A DNA stretch of 64,000 nucleotides from Lewinellaceae bacterium (GCA_020636025.1 JACJYQ010000003.1:434001-498000); one strand, 5' to 3'; positions 16,891 through 27,672 are shown, numbered from the stretch's first letter. Numbers and translations: made by a program. Notes: generated from the letters alone by a model not told the origin.

Positions 16891-17487
16891 TCACATCTTC
16901 CCCAACACAATAATCCCCATACTCCGCACACTTTCCACCAGCACAGACTTAAATGGCTCCAGCAATTGCAGTTTATGCTTTAAGAGCAAAACATCCAGCT
17001 GCCGCCGGTTTAGTACATAGCGATCACTTCCGTCAGCGAGGTGAAAACGACCTTCTCCAAAAGCGATCATATTGGCGCCCATGCCTGCATCGGTGGTCAT
17101 TCGGATAAAAAGAGAGCCTCCAGGCTTGAGTACACGGATCATTTCGCCAAACATTTGCTCAAAATGTGTGTGGCTATCGGCAAAATGCAACACAGCACTG
17201 CTGATAACGTGATGGAAATAATCATCCGGGAATGGAAGGCTTTCTACCAGTCCTTCCTGAAAATGTTCTGCCGGAACGGATGGATAGGCTTTCTTCAAGG
17301 CTTTTACATTTTCAGGATTTTGGTCAATACCATACACTTGAAAGCCCTGGTGTACAAACCACGGCAGATTTCTGCCCGATCCGGCGCCGGCATCCAACAC
17401 GTTTTCTGGCGCCTGGTATCGGCCTTTCATAATTTGGTCGAGCAGGTAGATATCGGTATTGCTCAATAAGGATATATTGTCGTTCAT
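16891..17487 (-). CDS. Class I SAM-dependent methyltransferase
   Basis: 198 residues with a Rossmann methyltransferase core: motif I VLDAGAGSGRNLPWF (about 30-44), the acidic strand end VYGIDQNPENV, motif II-like SLPFPDDYFHHVISSAVLHF, and the post-motif IRVLKPGGSLFIR. It is closest to the Methyltransf_11/25 group, cytosolic, acting on an unknown small molecule. It is convergent with argB and isolated from other genes. The length and motifs are complete. Confidence 0.88.
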   Translation of the reverse strand: MNDNISLLSNTDIYLLDQIMKGRYQAPENVLDAGAGSGRNLPWFVHQGFQVYGIDQNPENVKALKKAYPSVPAEHFQEGLVESLPFPDDYFHHVISSAVLHFADSHTHFEQMFGEMIRVLKPGGSLFIRMTTDAGMGANMIAFGEGRFHLADGSDRYVLNRRQLDVLLLKHKLQLLEPFKSVLVESVRSMGIIVLGKM

Positions 17488-17697
17488 GAATGTTTTTTGC
17501 GAAAATAGGGTGTGGTGTTTAGAGTTTTATTGAGATGAAGGGCTCTGTTAGTTATTGTGAATTTGGATCAGCGATGATTTAGGGGAGAGGATATTAGCAT
17601 ATTGAGAAAAAGAGAATTTCCAGTGCTTGAAAACTAACCATATCCACGTCAATTAGAATTGCAATTATCAAAATCTCTTCTATTAAGTAAATTATAT

Positions 17698-17705
17698 TAT
17701 TTTTG
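17698..17705 (+). promoter_or_regulatory. Candidate -7 box (TATTTTTG) of the hybrid regulator
   Basis: An exact TAnnTTTG match 19 bases before the GTG start at 17724. The region upstream is AT-rich but without an evident -33 TTTG. It would give a very short leader. Confidence 0.4.
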
Positions 17706-17723
17706 GATTGCTAAAAATCAGAT

Positions 17724-20700
17724 GTGCGCAATCTTAAATATAGCATTAATTCATTTCTAACTCCGGCAAACTTTCCCGTTAAAATTATCTACTTGCTGGG
17801 AGTGTTGTTCTTTCTGCTTTACAGTACAGGTTGTGGTAACAAGCCTGACGAAGTGGAAGGTAAATCAGCACCCTTGATTAAGGATTCGCTTGATTTGCAA
17901 AAAACATTAGTTGCTGATAGCGGAATTGCCTTTATAGCTTTCGATCGCTATGAACCACTAGACAGTGTACCTGCGCCAGAAGTAATTCAGTTGACTGACA
18001 AGCGTGTTACACGTTCTGCTTACCCTAATCGATATCCTGCTGGTAAACCAAGTGCCTTTCCCTTACCTGAAAATTTAACGGTCATCACACCCGGAAAGGA
18101 CGGTGTGCCGTTGCCAAAAGTTGTACTGGCGAAACCCAAGGTTGTTCCGGCAAAGCATCCGGAAACGGTAACAATTGCTCCCCCGCGTTACATAGAGGGT
18201 ACCATCCTTGATCTGCAAATACTGAGCATTGACTTTAAGGAAAGAGTTCATGGCGTCAATCTAGTTTTTAAAGACAGTCGCGGTGATTATTGGTTTGGGA
18301 GCAATGCAGGCGCCATTCGTTATGATGGAAAAAATATTCAGTTGTTTTCTGAAAAAGAGGGGATGATCGGCCCCGGGGTTTTAAAAATAATCGAAGACCG
18401 CCTGGGCCGCATGTGGTTCGTAACCTATGGAAGTGGGATTACCTGCTATGATGGACTGAACTTTATACAATACAACCAAAATGAAGGACTATTAAGCAAT
18501 GCTGTTCTGGATATTCTGGAGGACCGCAACGGCAAAATATGGGTGGCGACCTCAAATGGAATTTCCTGTTTTGACGGAACAAATTTCACCCAGTATACTC
18601 AGCGAGAAGGTCTGATTAATACCCGAGCCTATTGCCTGCGAGAAGATAGCCAGGGTAACTTGTGGATAGGCCTGATGGGTAGTGGAGGCGCTTATAGATT
18701 TGATGGCGTTAGTTTTACTTATTTTACCCCTAAGGACGGGTTGGCAGGATCGCTTGTGTATTGCATTATGGAAGATGATGATGGTAATCTCTGGTTTGGC
18801 ACTGGTAATGGTGTAAGTTGCTTCGATGGAAAAAGTTTCCGCAATTTAACCCCAGTTGAAGGATTGGTTGGCAATTTAGTCAGGGCGATTGAACAAGACG
18901 ATGATGGCCGATACTGGATCGTATCTACAGATGGTAGCGCCCGTACTAAAAGTGGCCTTACCTGTTATGACGGTATAAACTGGACGCGCTTTACAGAAGA
19001 TGAGGGACTGAGCCATAATAGAGTACGGTCTCTCTATAAAGATGCTGAAGGAAAGATTTGGGCACCGGCTAGCAATGGCATCAATATAATTAACTTGAGT
19101 GGAACCACGCTGTTTTCATATCATAATGGACTCAACTACGAGCAATTGGTTTCGGATATAGTAGAAGATCATCATGGGAATTTATGGATGGGTACTTGGG
19201 GAAATGGATTTTTGTGTTTTGACAAGGAACAGTTTAGCTATTTTATTAACCAGGAAGAGCACCGGAGATATAAAATTGTCAATAAAATCTTACTCGATAA
19301 AGCTGGTGATTTGTGGTTTGACAAAGGTACCTATGGTGTAAATCGTTTCAATGGCAAATCAATCTCGGGAACCTTTCTTAATCAGCCTCCATATCTAAGA
19401 GTACCTTTCCTAATGGATAAAAATGATAGGATGTGGATGGAAGTGTGGAATGGCCTTGCACAATTTGATGGTAAGGGGTATAAGATTTATTTATTTACCG
19501 ATACTCTAAAGATCAATAAGCTAAGCTCAGTCATTCAGGATAATAAAGGGAATGTATGGTTGTCAACCGATAGCACAGGTATTCTGCGTTTTGATGGCAA
19601 CAACTTTACACATTTTACCGATAAAGAGGGTTTATATAGTAACAACACTAATGTTCTCCTGGAAGACAGCAGGGGTAACATCTGGATAGGATCAAATGAC
19701 AAGGGCTTGTGTTATTTCGATGGTAAGAGGTTTGAGACATACTCAGTAGATGACGGCCTGTGCAGCAATCTGGTGTACAATTTAACTGAAGATAAAAATG
19801 GAGTGATTTGGGCGGCCTGCTATAATGGTGTAAGCCTATTAGTTAAGAATGATAAAAGTTCATCTCATACAAATGAAAAGGCATATAAAATTTATCAACT
19901 CACAGAAAAAGACGGGCTGAAAGGAAAAGACCTGAGAGCCATCTACATTGATTCCAAAAATATTATGTGGCTGGGCTCTGAAAAAGGATTGATGTCCATA
20001 GATCTCAATAAGTTCAAAATCCCATCAGAAGTACCCGAGGTGCATTTAACGGATGTTTCCATAAACCAGATATACCTGGATTTCAGAATGCTTGGGGATA
20101 GCGCCTATCATGAGGAATCTCCCATGGCCAGGCGGTTGGCAAATAGGGTTGCCTCTGTAATTCCCTATTACAATGTGCCAACAACCCTGAAATTGCCGTC
20201 TGATTTGAACCACCTCACCTTCCATTTCTCTGCAACAGATTGGTCGGCACCGCATAAAACTCGCTACAGCTTTTACATGGAAGGGGTTGACAAAATCTGG
20301 AGCACTCCGCAAGAGGAACCTTCTGCAGACTACCGTAATTTGACATATGGCAAACATACCTTTAGAGTGAAAGCTATGGGGGCTTCCCAGATATGGAGCA
20401 AACCTTTTGAATACAGTTTCACCATTTATCCTCCCTGGTATTACAGTACCTGGGCTTATTCATTCTATATTCTGGCGCTTGGCCTGCTGTATTTCAGTAT
20501 CCGGAGGTATGAACTCAATCGACAGAAGGCCAAATCCGACGCAGAACGCTTGCGTGAGCTCGACCAGGTTAAAACCAGACTTTACACGAATATTACCCAT
20601 GAGTTCCGTACGCCATTAACGCTTATTATCGGGCTGGCTGAGCAGCTAAAGGAACAAACCAAAGGCACAGTTGTCACAGGTTTGGAAATGATCCATCGCA

Positions 20701-22106
20701 ATGGCAAGCAATTGTTGCATCTGGTAAATCAAATGCTCGAATTGTCGAAACTGGAATCGGGTTCAATGCCGCTGAAGCTGATTCAGGCTGATATAATCCT
20801 TTACCTGAAATACCTCACAGAGTCTTTCCAGTCTGCGGCCGTGTCTAAGCAGATTGCTCTCAGATTTCAGACTGAGGAAAAAGAATTCCTCATGGATTTT
20901 GATGCAGACAAATTGCAGAAAATTACGACTAATTTGCTTTCCAATGCCTTGAAATTTACACCGGAAGGAGGTGAGATTGTACTGGACACCCTCGTAACTA
21001 ATGGTGATCCGCCAAAGTTCACTTTTTCTGTCGGTGATTCAGGCCCGGGTATTCCGGAAGAAAGCCTGCCGTTCATTTTCGATCGATTCTTTCAGGCTGA
21101 TGATACGATCACACGATCCTCGGAAGGTACAGGCATTGGTTTGGCTCTGACCAGGGAACTGGTGAAGTTGCTGGACGGTAACATTAAAGCAGAAAACCAG
21201 AGGGATTCGGGTGCACGATTTATGGTAAGTCTGCCAGTGCATAACTCCGCACCTCTTAGCACTTCACCTATAGATGTGGTGATACAAACAACTGTTGATT
21301 CCGGTCCCGTTTCAGATACGGTGCTTCATTCAATTGAAGCAGACAAGTATAAGGATAATAAGCCGATCCTGTTGGTTGTAGAAGATAACCCGGATGTAGT
21401 TTCATACCTGGTGTTGCTTCTCGAAAAAGAATACCACATCAAGCTGGCATCCAATGGCAGAATTGGCCTGAATGAGGCCATGCGCACCGTTCCCGACTTA
21501 ATCATCAGCGATGTGATGATGCCGGAAATGGATGGATTTGAATTGTGCCGCATGCTTAAAAAGGATAAGCGTACCAGCCATATTCCCATTGTATTACTTA
21601 CAGCCAAAGCAGATATCGATTCCCGTATCGAGGGACTTGAGCAGGGGGCCGATGCCTACCTGGCAAAACCTTTTGAAGAGCGGGAGCTCAGGGTGCAATT
21701 GCGGAAATTACACGAATTACGTCAGGCGCTGCGGGAACGTTACAACACAGCTGGCATGCCGCTTCCCTCTGAGGTCCCTGCATTTAACCGGGAGGATGAC
21801 TTTTTCAGGGAATTGTATGCCGTGCTGGAAAGCAACTTCAGCGACCAGCACTTCGGAGTGCCGGAACTGGCCAAAGCTATGGCCATGTCGCGCCCAAGCT
21901 TGTACCGGAAGCTCACTTCGCTAACCGGTAAAAATATCGAAAGTTTTCTGCGGTATTACCGGCTGCAAAAAGCCCATGTTATGCTAAAAAGCACAGATGC
22001 CAAAATTCAGAATATTGCCTGGGATTGCGGTTTTAAAGATGCCGCACATTTCACCAGGGCATTTCAGGAGGCTTTTGACGTCCTTCCAAGCGATCTGCGG
22101 GCCTGA
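17724..22106 (+). CDS. Hybrid two-component sensor/regulator (HTCS) with AraC output
   Basis: 1460 residues from a GTG start. An N-terminal hydrophobic segment ends LLYSTGC (Cys37), which could be a lipoprotein or uncleaved signal. About fourteen regulator-propeller repeats follow (DxxGNxWxGT type, about 160-760), then a Y_Y_Y domain (about 800-905) and one membrane helix (about 907-925). Cytoplasmic domains are HisKA with His959 in THEFRTPL, HATPase (NLLSNALKF, GTGIGL), a receiver with Asp1263 in ISDVMMPEMDG, and a C-terminal HTH_18 (about 1370-1460). HTCS proteins sense periplasmic ligands and switch on neighbouring SusCD loci. Here the candidate targets are the beta-helix protein, caspase 2 and SusCD downstream. 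Confidence 0.95.
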   Translation: MRNLKYSINSFLTPANFPVKIIYLLGVLFFLLYSTGCGNKPDEVEGKSAPLIKDSLDLQKTLVADSGIAFIAFDRYEPLDSVPAPEVIQLTDKRVTRSAYPNRYPAGKPSAFPLPENLTVITPGKDGVPLPKVVLAKPKVVPAKHPETVTIAPPRYIEGTILDLQILSIDFKERVHGVNLVFKDSRGDYWFGSNAGAIRYDGKNIQLFSEKEGMIGPGVLKIIEDRLGRMWFVTYGSGITCYDGLNFIQYNQNEGLLSNAVLDILEDRNGKIWVATSNGISCFDGTNFTQYTQREGLINTRAYCLREDSQGNLWIGLMGSGGAYRFDGVSFTYFTPKDGLAGSLVYCIMEDDDGNLWFGTGNGVSCFDGKSFRNLTPVEGLVGNLVRAIEQDDDGRYWIVSTDGSARTKSGLTCYDGINWTRFTEDEGLSHNRVRSLYKDAEGKIWAPASNGINIINLSGTTLFSYHNGLNYEQLVSDIVEDHHGNLWMGTWGNGFLCFDKEQFSYFINQEEHRRYKIVNKILLDKAGDLWFDKGTYGVNRFNGKSISGTFLNQPPYLRVPFLMDKNDRMWMEVWNGLAQFDGKGYKIYLFTDTLKINKLSSVIQDNKGNVWLSTDSTGILRFDGNNFTHFTDKEGLYSNNTNVLLEDSRGNIWIGSNDKGLCYFDGKRFETYSVDDGLCSNLVYNLTEDKNGVIWAACYNGVSLLVKNDKSSSHTNEKAYKIYQLTEKDGLKGKDLRAIYIDSKNIMWLGSEKGLMSIDLNKFKIPSEVPEVHLTDVSINQIYLDFRMLGDSAYHEESPMARRLANRVASVIPYYNVPTTLKLPSDLNHLTFHFSATDWSAPHKTRYSFYMEGVDKIWSTPQEEPSADYRNLTYGKHTFRVKAMGASQIWSKPFEYSFTIYPPWYYSTWAYSFYILALGLLYFSIRRYELNRQKAKSDAERLRELDQVKTRLYTNITHEFRTPLTLIIGLAEQLKEQTKGTVVTGLEMIHRNGKQLLHLVNQMLELSKLESGSMPLKLIQADIILYLKYLTESFQSAAVSKQIALRFQTEEKEFLMDFDADKLQKITTNLLSNALKFTPEGGEIVLDTLVTNGDPPKFTFSVGDSGPGIPEESLPFIFDRFFQADDTITRSSEGTGIGLALTRELVKLLDGNIKAENQRDSGARFMVSLPVHNSAPLSTSPIDVVIQTTVDSGPVSDTVLHSIEADKYKDNKPILLVVEDNPDVVSYLVLLLEKEYHIKLASNGRIGLNEAMRTVPDLIISDVMMPEMDGFELCRMLKKDKRTSHIPIVLLTAKADIDSRIEGLEQGADAYLAKPFEERELRVQLRKLHELRQALRERYNTAGMPLPSEVPAFNREDDFFRELYAVLESNFSDQHFGVPELAKAMAMSRPSLYRKLTSLTGKNIESFLRYYRLQKAHVMLKSTDAKIQNIAWDCGFKDAAHFTRAFQEAFDVLPSDLRA

Positions 22107-22143
22107 TGTATACATATTAATAGATGGTTTAATTCAAAAAAAG

Positions 22144-22185
22144 GCCTTTGAACGCAAGAGACAAGCCTTTGAACGCAAGAGACAA
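22144..22185 (+). repeat. Two tandem 21-base copies
   Basis: GCCTTTGAACGCAAGAGAC plus AA occurs twice head to tail, starting 37 bases after the HTCS stop, followed by a shorter GACAAGACAAGAC run. It has no evident function. Confidence 0.75.
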
Positions 22186-22346
22186 GACAAGACAATTGAC
22201 TTAATATTCCTTTGTACAGTGCTAGTATGATGCAATTAGATAATGGTTTCTGGTTTTCAGGAATTGGTCTTAACTAAGAGTACAGAAGGGAAATAAGAGA
22301 TGATTGCCTTGTTGATAATTATCTTACTATACAAAACCAAATTAAC

Positions 22347-24509
22347 ATGAAAAACTTAATGAAGCCTCTGTTATTTCTTTTGCTTTTCAATTCATGGCAT
22401 TCAACTTTCGGGCAGGTGTTTGTAAAGCACGATGCAACAGGAGCCGGGAATGGCAGTTCCTGGGCAGATGCATACACTACTCTGAATACAGCTCTGGACA
22501 ATGCTAACGAAGGTGACGAAATTTGGGTGGCAGCCGGCACCTACAAACCTGCCGGGATGAATGGCGATCCTTCCTCAAAATTTTTAATTAATAAATTTCT
22601 GAAACTTTTTGGTGGATTCATCGGCACGGAAACCTCGTTGGCAGAGCGAGGAGACCCAGCTATCCATGCTACGATACTTTCTGGTGACCTAAACGGAGAT
22701 GATATAACTGATGAATTTGATGTTAATCGAAGTGACAATGTCCTTTCAGTTGTAGTAGTAACCCAGGATGCACCAGATGAAACTCTACTAGACGGCTTTT
22801 TTATCAGAAATGGTCATGCCATAAATCCTGCCTGGCCTGGTAATAGTGGAGGAGGCATACATATTCAGGGAGGACTTCAGGTTTCCAATTGTACATTAGA
22901 ACAAAATTTTGCTTATAATGTGGGAGGTGGAGTAGCTGCCTCCAACAATTCTCCTAATTCTGTCACTTTTAACAATTGTCATTTTAATCACAATATGGGC
23001 AATCTGGGTGGTGGCGCAGATATTCGTTTTAAGACGGCATATTTTACAGACTGTACCTTCACAGGTAATATTGCCTTGGCAGCTTTAGGGCAACCCTATG
23101 AGCAAAACGGCTCTTCTGTTTTTATACGAAATTCGGATTGTTTTTTCAAACGGTGTTCTTATATAAATAATGAAGCTTTGAATGGAGCTGCCTGCGTATT
23201 TTTCTGGGTAGATGCCAATGGGAAAGGGTTTACTATCGAAGTTGATAGTTGTAATTTTATTGGAAATAAATCCGGAACGGGAGGTGCTTTTTACTCCCAG
23301 ACTTTTGGTGATAGGACAACTACCTTGATTACAAATTCAGCTTTTAATAATAATGTTTCTGTTGATCCTTTTGCTTATGGTAATGTAACTATTTACCATC
23401 AGGGGAATGGGGCCAACGGCACTGCTTTGTTGGAGCATTGTTATTTTGAAAGGAACGAGTCTGCTCATGCGTCTGGTGCTATTGATATCGGCTCAGGCCC
23501 AGGGGCTGATTCATCTTCTTATACAATCAGAGGCTGTACATTTAAAAATAATACGGCAATTAATAGAACCGGGGCTTTAGGTCTTTGGTCTGAAGAAAAC
23601 ACGGATGCGGCTTTTCTGATAGAAGACTGCCTTTTTGAGAATAATCAGTCAGGGGAGGCAGGGGGAGCCTTGCTGGTAGCTACTGGCAGCAATGAATTTT
23701 CGGCAACGGTTTCACGCTGTGTATTTCAAGGAAATCAAAGTGAAAGCGGCGGGGCCATTGTCTCCTTTCCTGATATAATTACATCTGCTAATCCAGTTTC
23801 CGCTCAATTGAATCTGGATAATTGTCTCGTTACAAATAATAGCTGTGCAGATGCGGCAATACTAATCACAGATCAGGTGAACATAGGGTTACTCAATTGT
23901 ACGGTTGCCGATAATAGCGCTGGTGGTCTGAATTTGTCATCGACGAGCATGGCAGCGTTGCAAAATTCCATTCTGGCGAACCCGGGCTTTATTGAATACG
24001 ATGGCTCCAACGGGGCAATGGTTACCTCGAATGGTGGAAATCTCGTACTCGACAACAGTCTGGATGCCACTCTGCTGCCAACAGACAAATCAGCAGTATC
24101 GCCTGATTATGATGCCAACTACTTTCCAACTGTTGGTGGTAATCTTGCTGATTCAGGCATCAACAGTGGTGTAACGGCAACTGTCGATCTCGCCGGAAAC
24201 CCCCGAATCTTGTATGGCACTGTTGACATTGGAGCATATGAAGGAGATTTCTCCATCGCCAATCGGGAAGTACCTGTTGGGCCAATTACCATATCTCCAA
24301 ACCCGGTTGTGGACCATTTGACTATTGAACTACCTGATAATGCCGACTCAGGAGTCATGAGCATATTTGATGGAGCCGGCAAACTGGTGGAATCGGGTGA
24401 ATATAAAAGCCGTCATATCCTATCATTGGCACAGTTGCCGGCTGGGACGTATATGATAAAAATGATTACTGGAAATAAGCTGTATTTCGGAAAGTTTGTG
24501 AAAATGTAA
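22347..24509 (+). CDS. Secreted right-handed beta-helix protein with T9SS sorting domain
   Basis: 720 residues. A signal peptide (about 1-22) ends STFGQ. The mature part opens VFVKHDATGAGNGSSWADAYTTLNTAL, the typical start of bacterial Pmp-like/choice-of-anchor beta-helix proteins. Many degenerate coils rich in NN, GGA and C-x-F repeats run from about 100 to 600 (for example FENNQSGEAGGALLVATGS). The last 80 residues form a T9SS type A sorting domain (ISPNPVVDHLTIELP ... LPAGTYMIKMITG ... GKFVKM), so it is probably exported to the cell surface. It may be an adhesin or polysaccharide-binding protein; no catalytic motif is seen. It is first after the HTCS gene and 187 bases before caspase 2. 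Confidence 0.85.
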   Translation: MKNLMKPLLFLLLFNSWHSTFGQVFVKHDATGAGNGSSWADAYTTLNTALDNANEGDEIWVAAGTYKPAGMNGDPSSKFLINKFLKLFGGFIGTETSLAERGDPAIHATILSGDLNGDDITDEFDVNRSDNVLSVVVVTQDAPDETLLDGFFIRNGHAINPAWPGNSGGGIHIQGGLQVSNCTLEQNFAYNVGGGVAASNNSPNSVTFNNCHFNHNMGNLGGGADIRFKTAYFTDCTFTGNIALAALGQPYEQNGSSVFIRNSDCFFKRCSYINNEALNGAACVFFWVDANGKGFTIEVDSCNFIGNKSGTGGAFYSQTFGDRTTTLITNSAFNNNVSVDPFAYGNVTIYHQGNGANGTALLEHCYFERNESAHASGAIDIGSGPGADSSSYTIRGCTFKNNTAINRTGALGLWSEENTDAAFLIEDCLFENNQSGEAGGALLVATGSNEFSATVSRCVFQGNQSESGGAIVSFPDIITSANPVSAQLNLDNCLVTNNSCADAAILITDQVNIGLLNCTVADNSAGGLNLSSTSMAALQNSILANPGFIEYDGSNGAMVTSNGGNLVLDNSLDATLLPTDKSAVSPDYDANYFPTVGGNLADSGINSGVTATVDLAGNPRILYGTVDIGAYEGDFSIANREVPVGPITISPNPVVDHLTIELPDNADSGVMSIFDGAGKLVESGEYKSRHILSLAQLPAGTYMIKMITGNKLYFGKFVKM

Positions 24510-24513
24510 TCCC

Positions 24514-24539
24514 GGATGCTTAATGCTGACTAAGCATCC
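24514..24539. terminator. Stem-loop after the beta-helix gene
   Basis: GGATGCTTA and TAAGCATCC pair around an 8-base loop, 5 bases after the stop. No U-run follows, so termination may be partial. Confidence 0.5.
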
Positions 24540-24574
24540 CTCATAATTCTCTGATACCCTGTATTGATACCAGG

Positions 24575-24609
24575 CCAGCCATTGCTTATGCGTGTAAGCA
24601 ATGGGCTGG
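24575..24609. terminator. Strong stem-loop upstream of caspase gene 2
   Basis: CCAGCCATTGCTTA pairs with TAAGCAATGGGCTGG (one bulged G) around a 6-base loop. It lies 88 bases before the caspase start and overlaps the upstream ATG at 24601, arguing against that start. It may be a second terminator or a leader structure. Confidence 0.5.
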
Positions 24610-24696
24610 AAGCTTATTGTCCGATCCCTGTATAACTCCTTAGACCCATGCAAAAAAACTAATTGTGAATTTGAACAGCTAAATGAAAACGATGCC

Positions 24697-27597
24697 ATGA
24701 AAGTGATCATTTTTATACTGTTTTGGTTTGCCGGATCTGGCTTGTATGCCCAGGGAACAGAGAAAGGTGTTGTACCGGCAACAACTAATAAGCTAAAGTC
24801 TACTGGCGTGACGCGCGCCGTGGTGGTAGGCATATCAGAGTATCTGACACCTGAAATTCCAAATCTCAAATACGCAGACAAAGACGCGATAGCATTTACG
24901 AATTGGTTACAGTCACCGGCCGGCGGGTCAGTGCCAGTTCAGAATATCCAGTTATATACAAATGGAGATGCTACTGAAGGGGCCATAGCCACAGCTATTT
25001 GGGGCCTCATGGATTCTAGCAAGATGGGTGACAGAGCAATTATTTATCTGTCTGGTCATGGGGATGTAGAAGGGAAAAAACAGAAAGGATATTTTTTGGC
25101 TCACGACTCTCCTTCCGGTATTTATATGAGCGGCGGTGCCATTCGTTTGAGGGACTTAGCCGAACTGATAAATGAAATGTCCGAAAACGGAGTACAAGTA
25201 ATACTGATTTCGGACGCCTGTCGATCCGGAGCCTTTGCTGGCAGTGATTTTGGTGGCCCGCAGGCAACTGTTTCTCAGTTGGAGACATATTTAGATAATC
25301 AAATACTGCTTCTTTCCTGTCAACACCATGAATATAGTTTGGAAGGAGAACAATGGGGTGGTGGACGTGGCTTATTTTCCTATCAGTTGGAAAATGCCTT
25401 ATATGGTTTGGCTGATCAAGATCAGGACTTACATATTGAGTTAAGAGAGTTGCGCAATTACCTGGAAACGACTGTTATGAAAGCCGCAGAACCAAATCGC
25501 CAAACTCCTATAATTGATGGACCTATTACTACCCAAATTTGTGCAGTAGATCCACCGTCTTTGGCAGATTTTCAAATGCGAGGGAAAGGCGATCCCAAAG
25601 ATTTTATGGATACGGATGGACGAGCGGCATATCACTTTCCTGATACCATACTTTACGCTCATTTTATAGCCGCCATTGAAGCCGATAAACTCTTAAACCC
25701 TGCCGGAGAAAGTGCCAATGACTATTACAATCAAATGATCAACGACCCGATATGGGAACCTTATTACGGCCATATAAAAAGAAAGTTTGTGGCGGCATTG
25801 ACGAAGGAGGCACAGATAGCCATCAACAGGCTGCTTAAAACCGATCCCAGAATGGTAGATGAAGCTTTTCAGGGGCGAGTACGCTTTGTGCATTTACCAG
25901 CTTATCTGAATAGGGCATGCGAAATTCTGGGAGAACAGCACTATCTCTATCCATATCTGAGAGCTAAGCAATATTATTTCGAAGCAAAGACATACACCAA
26001 CAAACAATATCCTGATTTATCCACCGATTCACTAACGCAGCTGAGCTTAAGTGCAATAAATATTGGATTGTCTTACGACACCGGTGCCGCCTATTTATAT
26101 CTGGAAAAAGGGGTCATTTACAATTGGAAGCTCGTCAATCACAAAGAATCAATTCAAGAATTCAAAAAAGCACTGGATTTGTCCCCAACATGGGTGCTGG
26201 CTAATTTTTATTATGGAATGTTACTTTCTGTTACGGATCAGCAAGATTCCAGCATTCAGTATATTAAACAGGCAATGAAGTACGATTCTACTTTTTTGCC
26301 CAATTATGAAAGGCTTGGTTGGTACTCAAAGACAGAGGAAGAAAAAAGGTTTTGGCGGGAAGAATACGTCAAGCGAATGTATGATTTAATAGAAAATGAT
26401 CCAGACAATATTCCGGCAACATATTATCGCTATATGGGATTATGTCTGCAATCCTTGAATCAGCTTGAGGAAGCTGAAAAATTCCTTTTGAAAGGTGCAG
26501 AAATGTCCAATTATGAAGAGCCTTTGTACTACAGGCAATTAGCCGGTTTATATCAAGAGCAGGGCAGATTCGCTGACGCATGGCAGATGTTGCAAAAATA
26601 CTTAGCCTTGAATCCTCGAGGTTATAGAACTTTAGACTCATTTAGATTTACTGATTTGATGTTGCCCAATAAATATCTAGGGAAGTTTATTGAAGACCAT
26701 GATTTGGAATTAGAATATGAAAAGAATTGGGCATGTATAATGCATTATTTTTATTACCTCAATCATGATTTTGAAAATAGTAGAAAAACTGGGTTGGAAC
26801 ATCTCCAATATGAAAGAGACGGAATTGTAAAACAAGTGAGATCCAAAATCAACTCAGCCCACGGCTTTTGGTATTATGGTGATCCGGCAGAGGCGGAGGA
26901 GATCGTAAAAGAATATGTTGCGGGGATTGAAAGTGGTAATAATGAAAAGGCAAAAGACTCCCTAAAATTAAATGGCGGCCCATACGGTCAATTGGTTATT
27001 TACAACCTTGCACAAGGAGATGTAGACGAAGCTGAATACTGGTTTAAAAAGAAAGGTGGAGAAGATGAGTTTTGTTTTAGCAATTGTGGGTTATATGATG
27101 GCTGGGGCTTCGGTCTGAAAACCTGGTTGGCCTATACTCGTGGCAGGTATGGCGATGCAGATTCACTTATAAAAGGGTACATTGATCGATATGATGAACT
27201 GCTTATCACCGAAGATATGCTGCAACTGGTTTCCACAGATTTTAAACTGGTTGATTATGCCATTTTTACTTTCGAAACAGCTCTGAAATACAAACAGCCA
27301 ACGCCCGATCTGTACTATCACCTGGGCAGACTTTACATTGATCAAAAGGAAGATTATACACATGGCTTGCCGCTCCTGGAGCAAGCGAATAAGCTATACC
27401 CTTGGCATTTTAATTTTGCTTACCACCTGAGTGCGGCATACGCACACTTTAAGCGCACCGACGAAGCTTTAAATCTTCTGGAAAAGGCTATGGATAATGG
27501 CTACGACTATTTTGAAGATCTGGCAGCCGATGTCCGCTGGGATTACCTGCGCGATACAGCACGATTCAAGCAACTACTAAAAAAGTACGATCAGTAA
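24697..27597 (+). CDS. Exported caspase (C14)-TPR protein 2
   Basis: 966 residues from the ATG at 24697. The open frame reaches upstream to 24601, but the signal peptide MKVIIFILFWFAGSGLYAQ begins here and a hairpin covers the earlier start. The mature N-terminus has TEKGVVP. The caspase domain (about 38-290) has His121 in LSGHGD and Cys175 in ISDACRSG, with EQWGGGRGLFSY and a DQDQDLHIELREL loop. The conserved middle domain lies at about 325-440 (LYAHFIAAIEADKLL ... HYLYPYLRAKQYYFEA), and TPRs fill about 450-960. It is closest to caspase 4 (36240-39149), a likely recent duplicate. It lies 75 bases before SusC on the same strand. It is probably a periplasmic peptidase or scaffold; the substrate is unknown. 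Confidence 0.9.
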   Translation: MKVIIFILFWFAGSGLYAQGTEKGVVPATTNKLKSTGVTRAVVVGISEYLTPEIPNLKYADKDAIAFTNWLQSPAGGSVPVQNIQLYTNGDATEGAIATAIWGLMDSSKMGDRAIIYLSGHGDVEGKKQKGYFLAHDSPSGIYMSGGAIRLRDLAELINEMSENGVQVILISDACRSGAFAGSDFGGPQATVSQLETYLDNQILLLSCQHHEYSLEGEQWGGGRGLFSYQLENALYGLADQDQDLHIELRELRNYLETTVMKAAEPNRQTPIIDGPITTQICAVDPPSLADFQMRGKGDPKDFMDTDGRAAYHFPDTILYAHFIAAIEADKLLNPAGESANDYYNQMINDPIWEPYYGHIKRKFVAALTKEAQIAINRLLKTDPRMVDEAFQGRVRFVHLPAYLNRACEILGEQHYLYPYLRAKQYYFEAKTYTNKQYPDLSTDSLTQLSLSAINIGLSYDTGAAYLYLEKGVIYNWKLVNHKESIQEFKKALDLSPTWVLANFYYGMLLSVTDQQDSSIQYIKQAMKYDSTFLPNYERLGWYSKTEEEKRFWREEYVKRMYDLIENDPDNIPATYYRYMGLCLQSLNQLEEAEKFLLKGAEMSNYEEPLYYRQLAGLYQEQGRFADAWQMLQKYLALNPRGYRTLDSFRFTDLMLPNKYLGKFIEDHDLELEYEKNWACIMHYFYYLNHDFENSRKTGLEHLQYERDGIVKQVRSKINSAHGFWYYGDPAEAEEIVKEYVAGIESGNNEKAKDSLKLNGGPYGQLVIYNLAQGDVDEAEYWFKKKGGEDEFCFSNCGLYDGWGFGLKTWLAYTRGRYGDADSLIKGYIDRYDELLITEDMLQLVSTDFKLVDYAIFTFETALKYKQPTPDLYYHLGRLYIDQKEDYTHGLPLLEQANKLYPWHFNFAYHLSAAYAHFKRTDEALNLLEKAMDNGYDYFEDLAADVRWDYLRDTARFKQLLKKYDQ

Positions 27598-27672
27598 TAA
27601 ACCCTATTAAAACCTGCTTGCCTCGAACAAGCACAACATACCATGATCTTTTCTCACCGCAAATTGCACTTT

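Noticed and set aside
22144..22230. Small gene encoded by the 21-base repeat after the HTCS
   Set aside because: The frame overlaps the HTCS end and consists of a Lys/Arg repeat with no start context.
24601..24696. Longer N-terminus for caspase 2
   Set aside because: It would put 32 polar residues before an obvious signal peptide and begin inside a strong hairpin.
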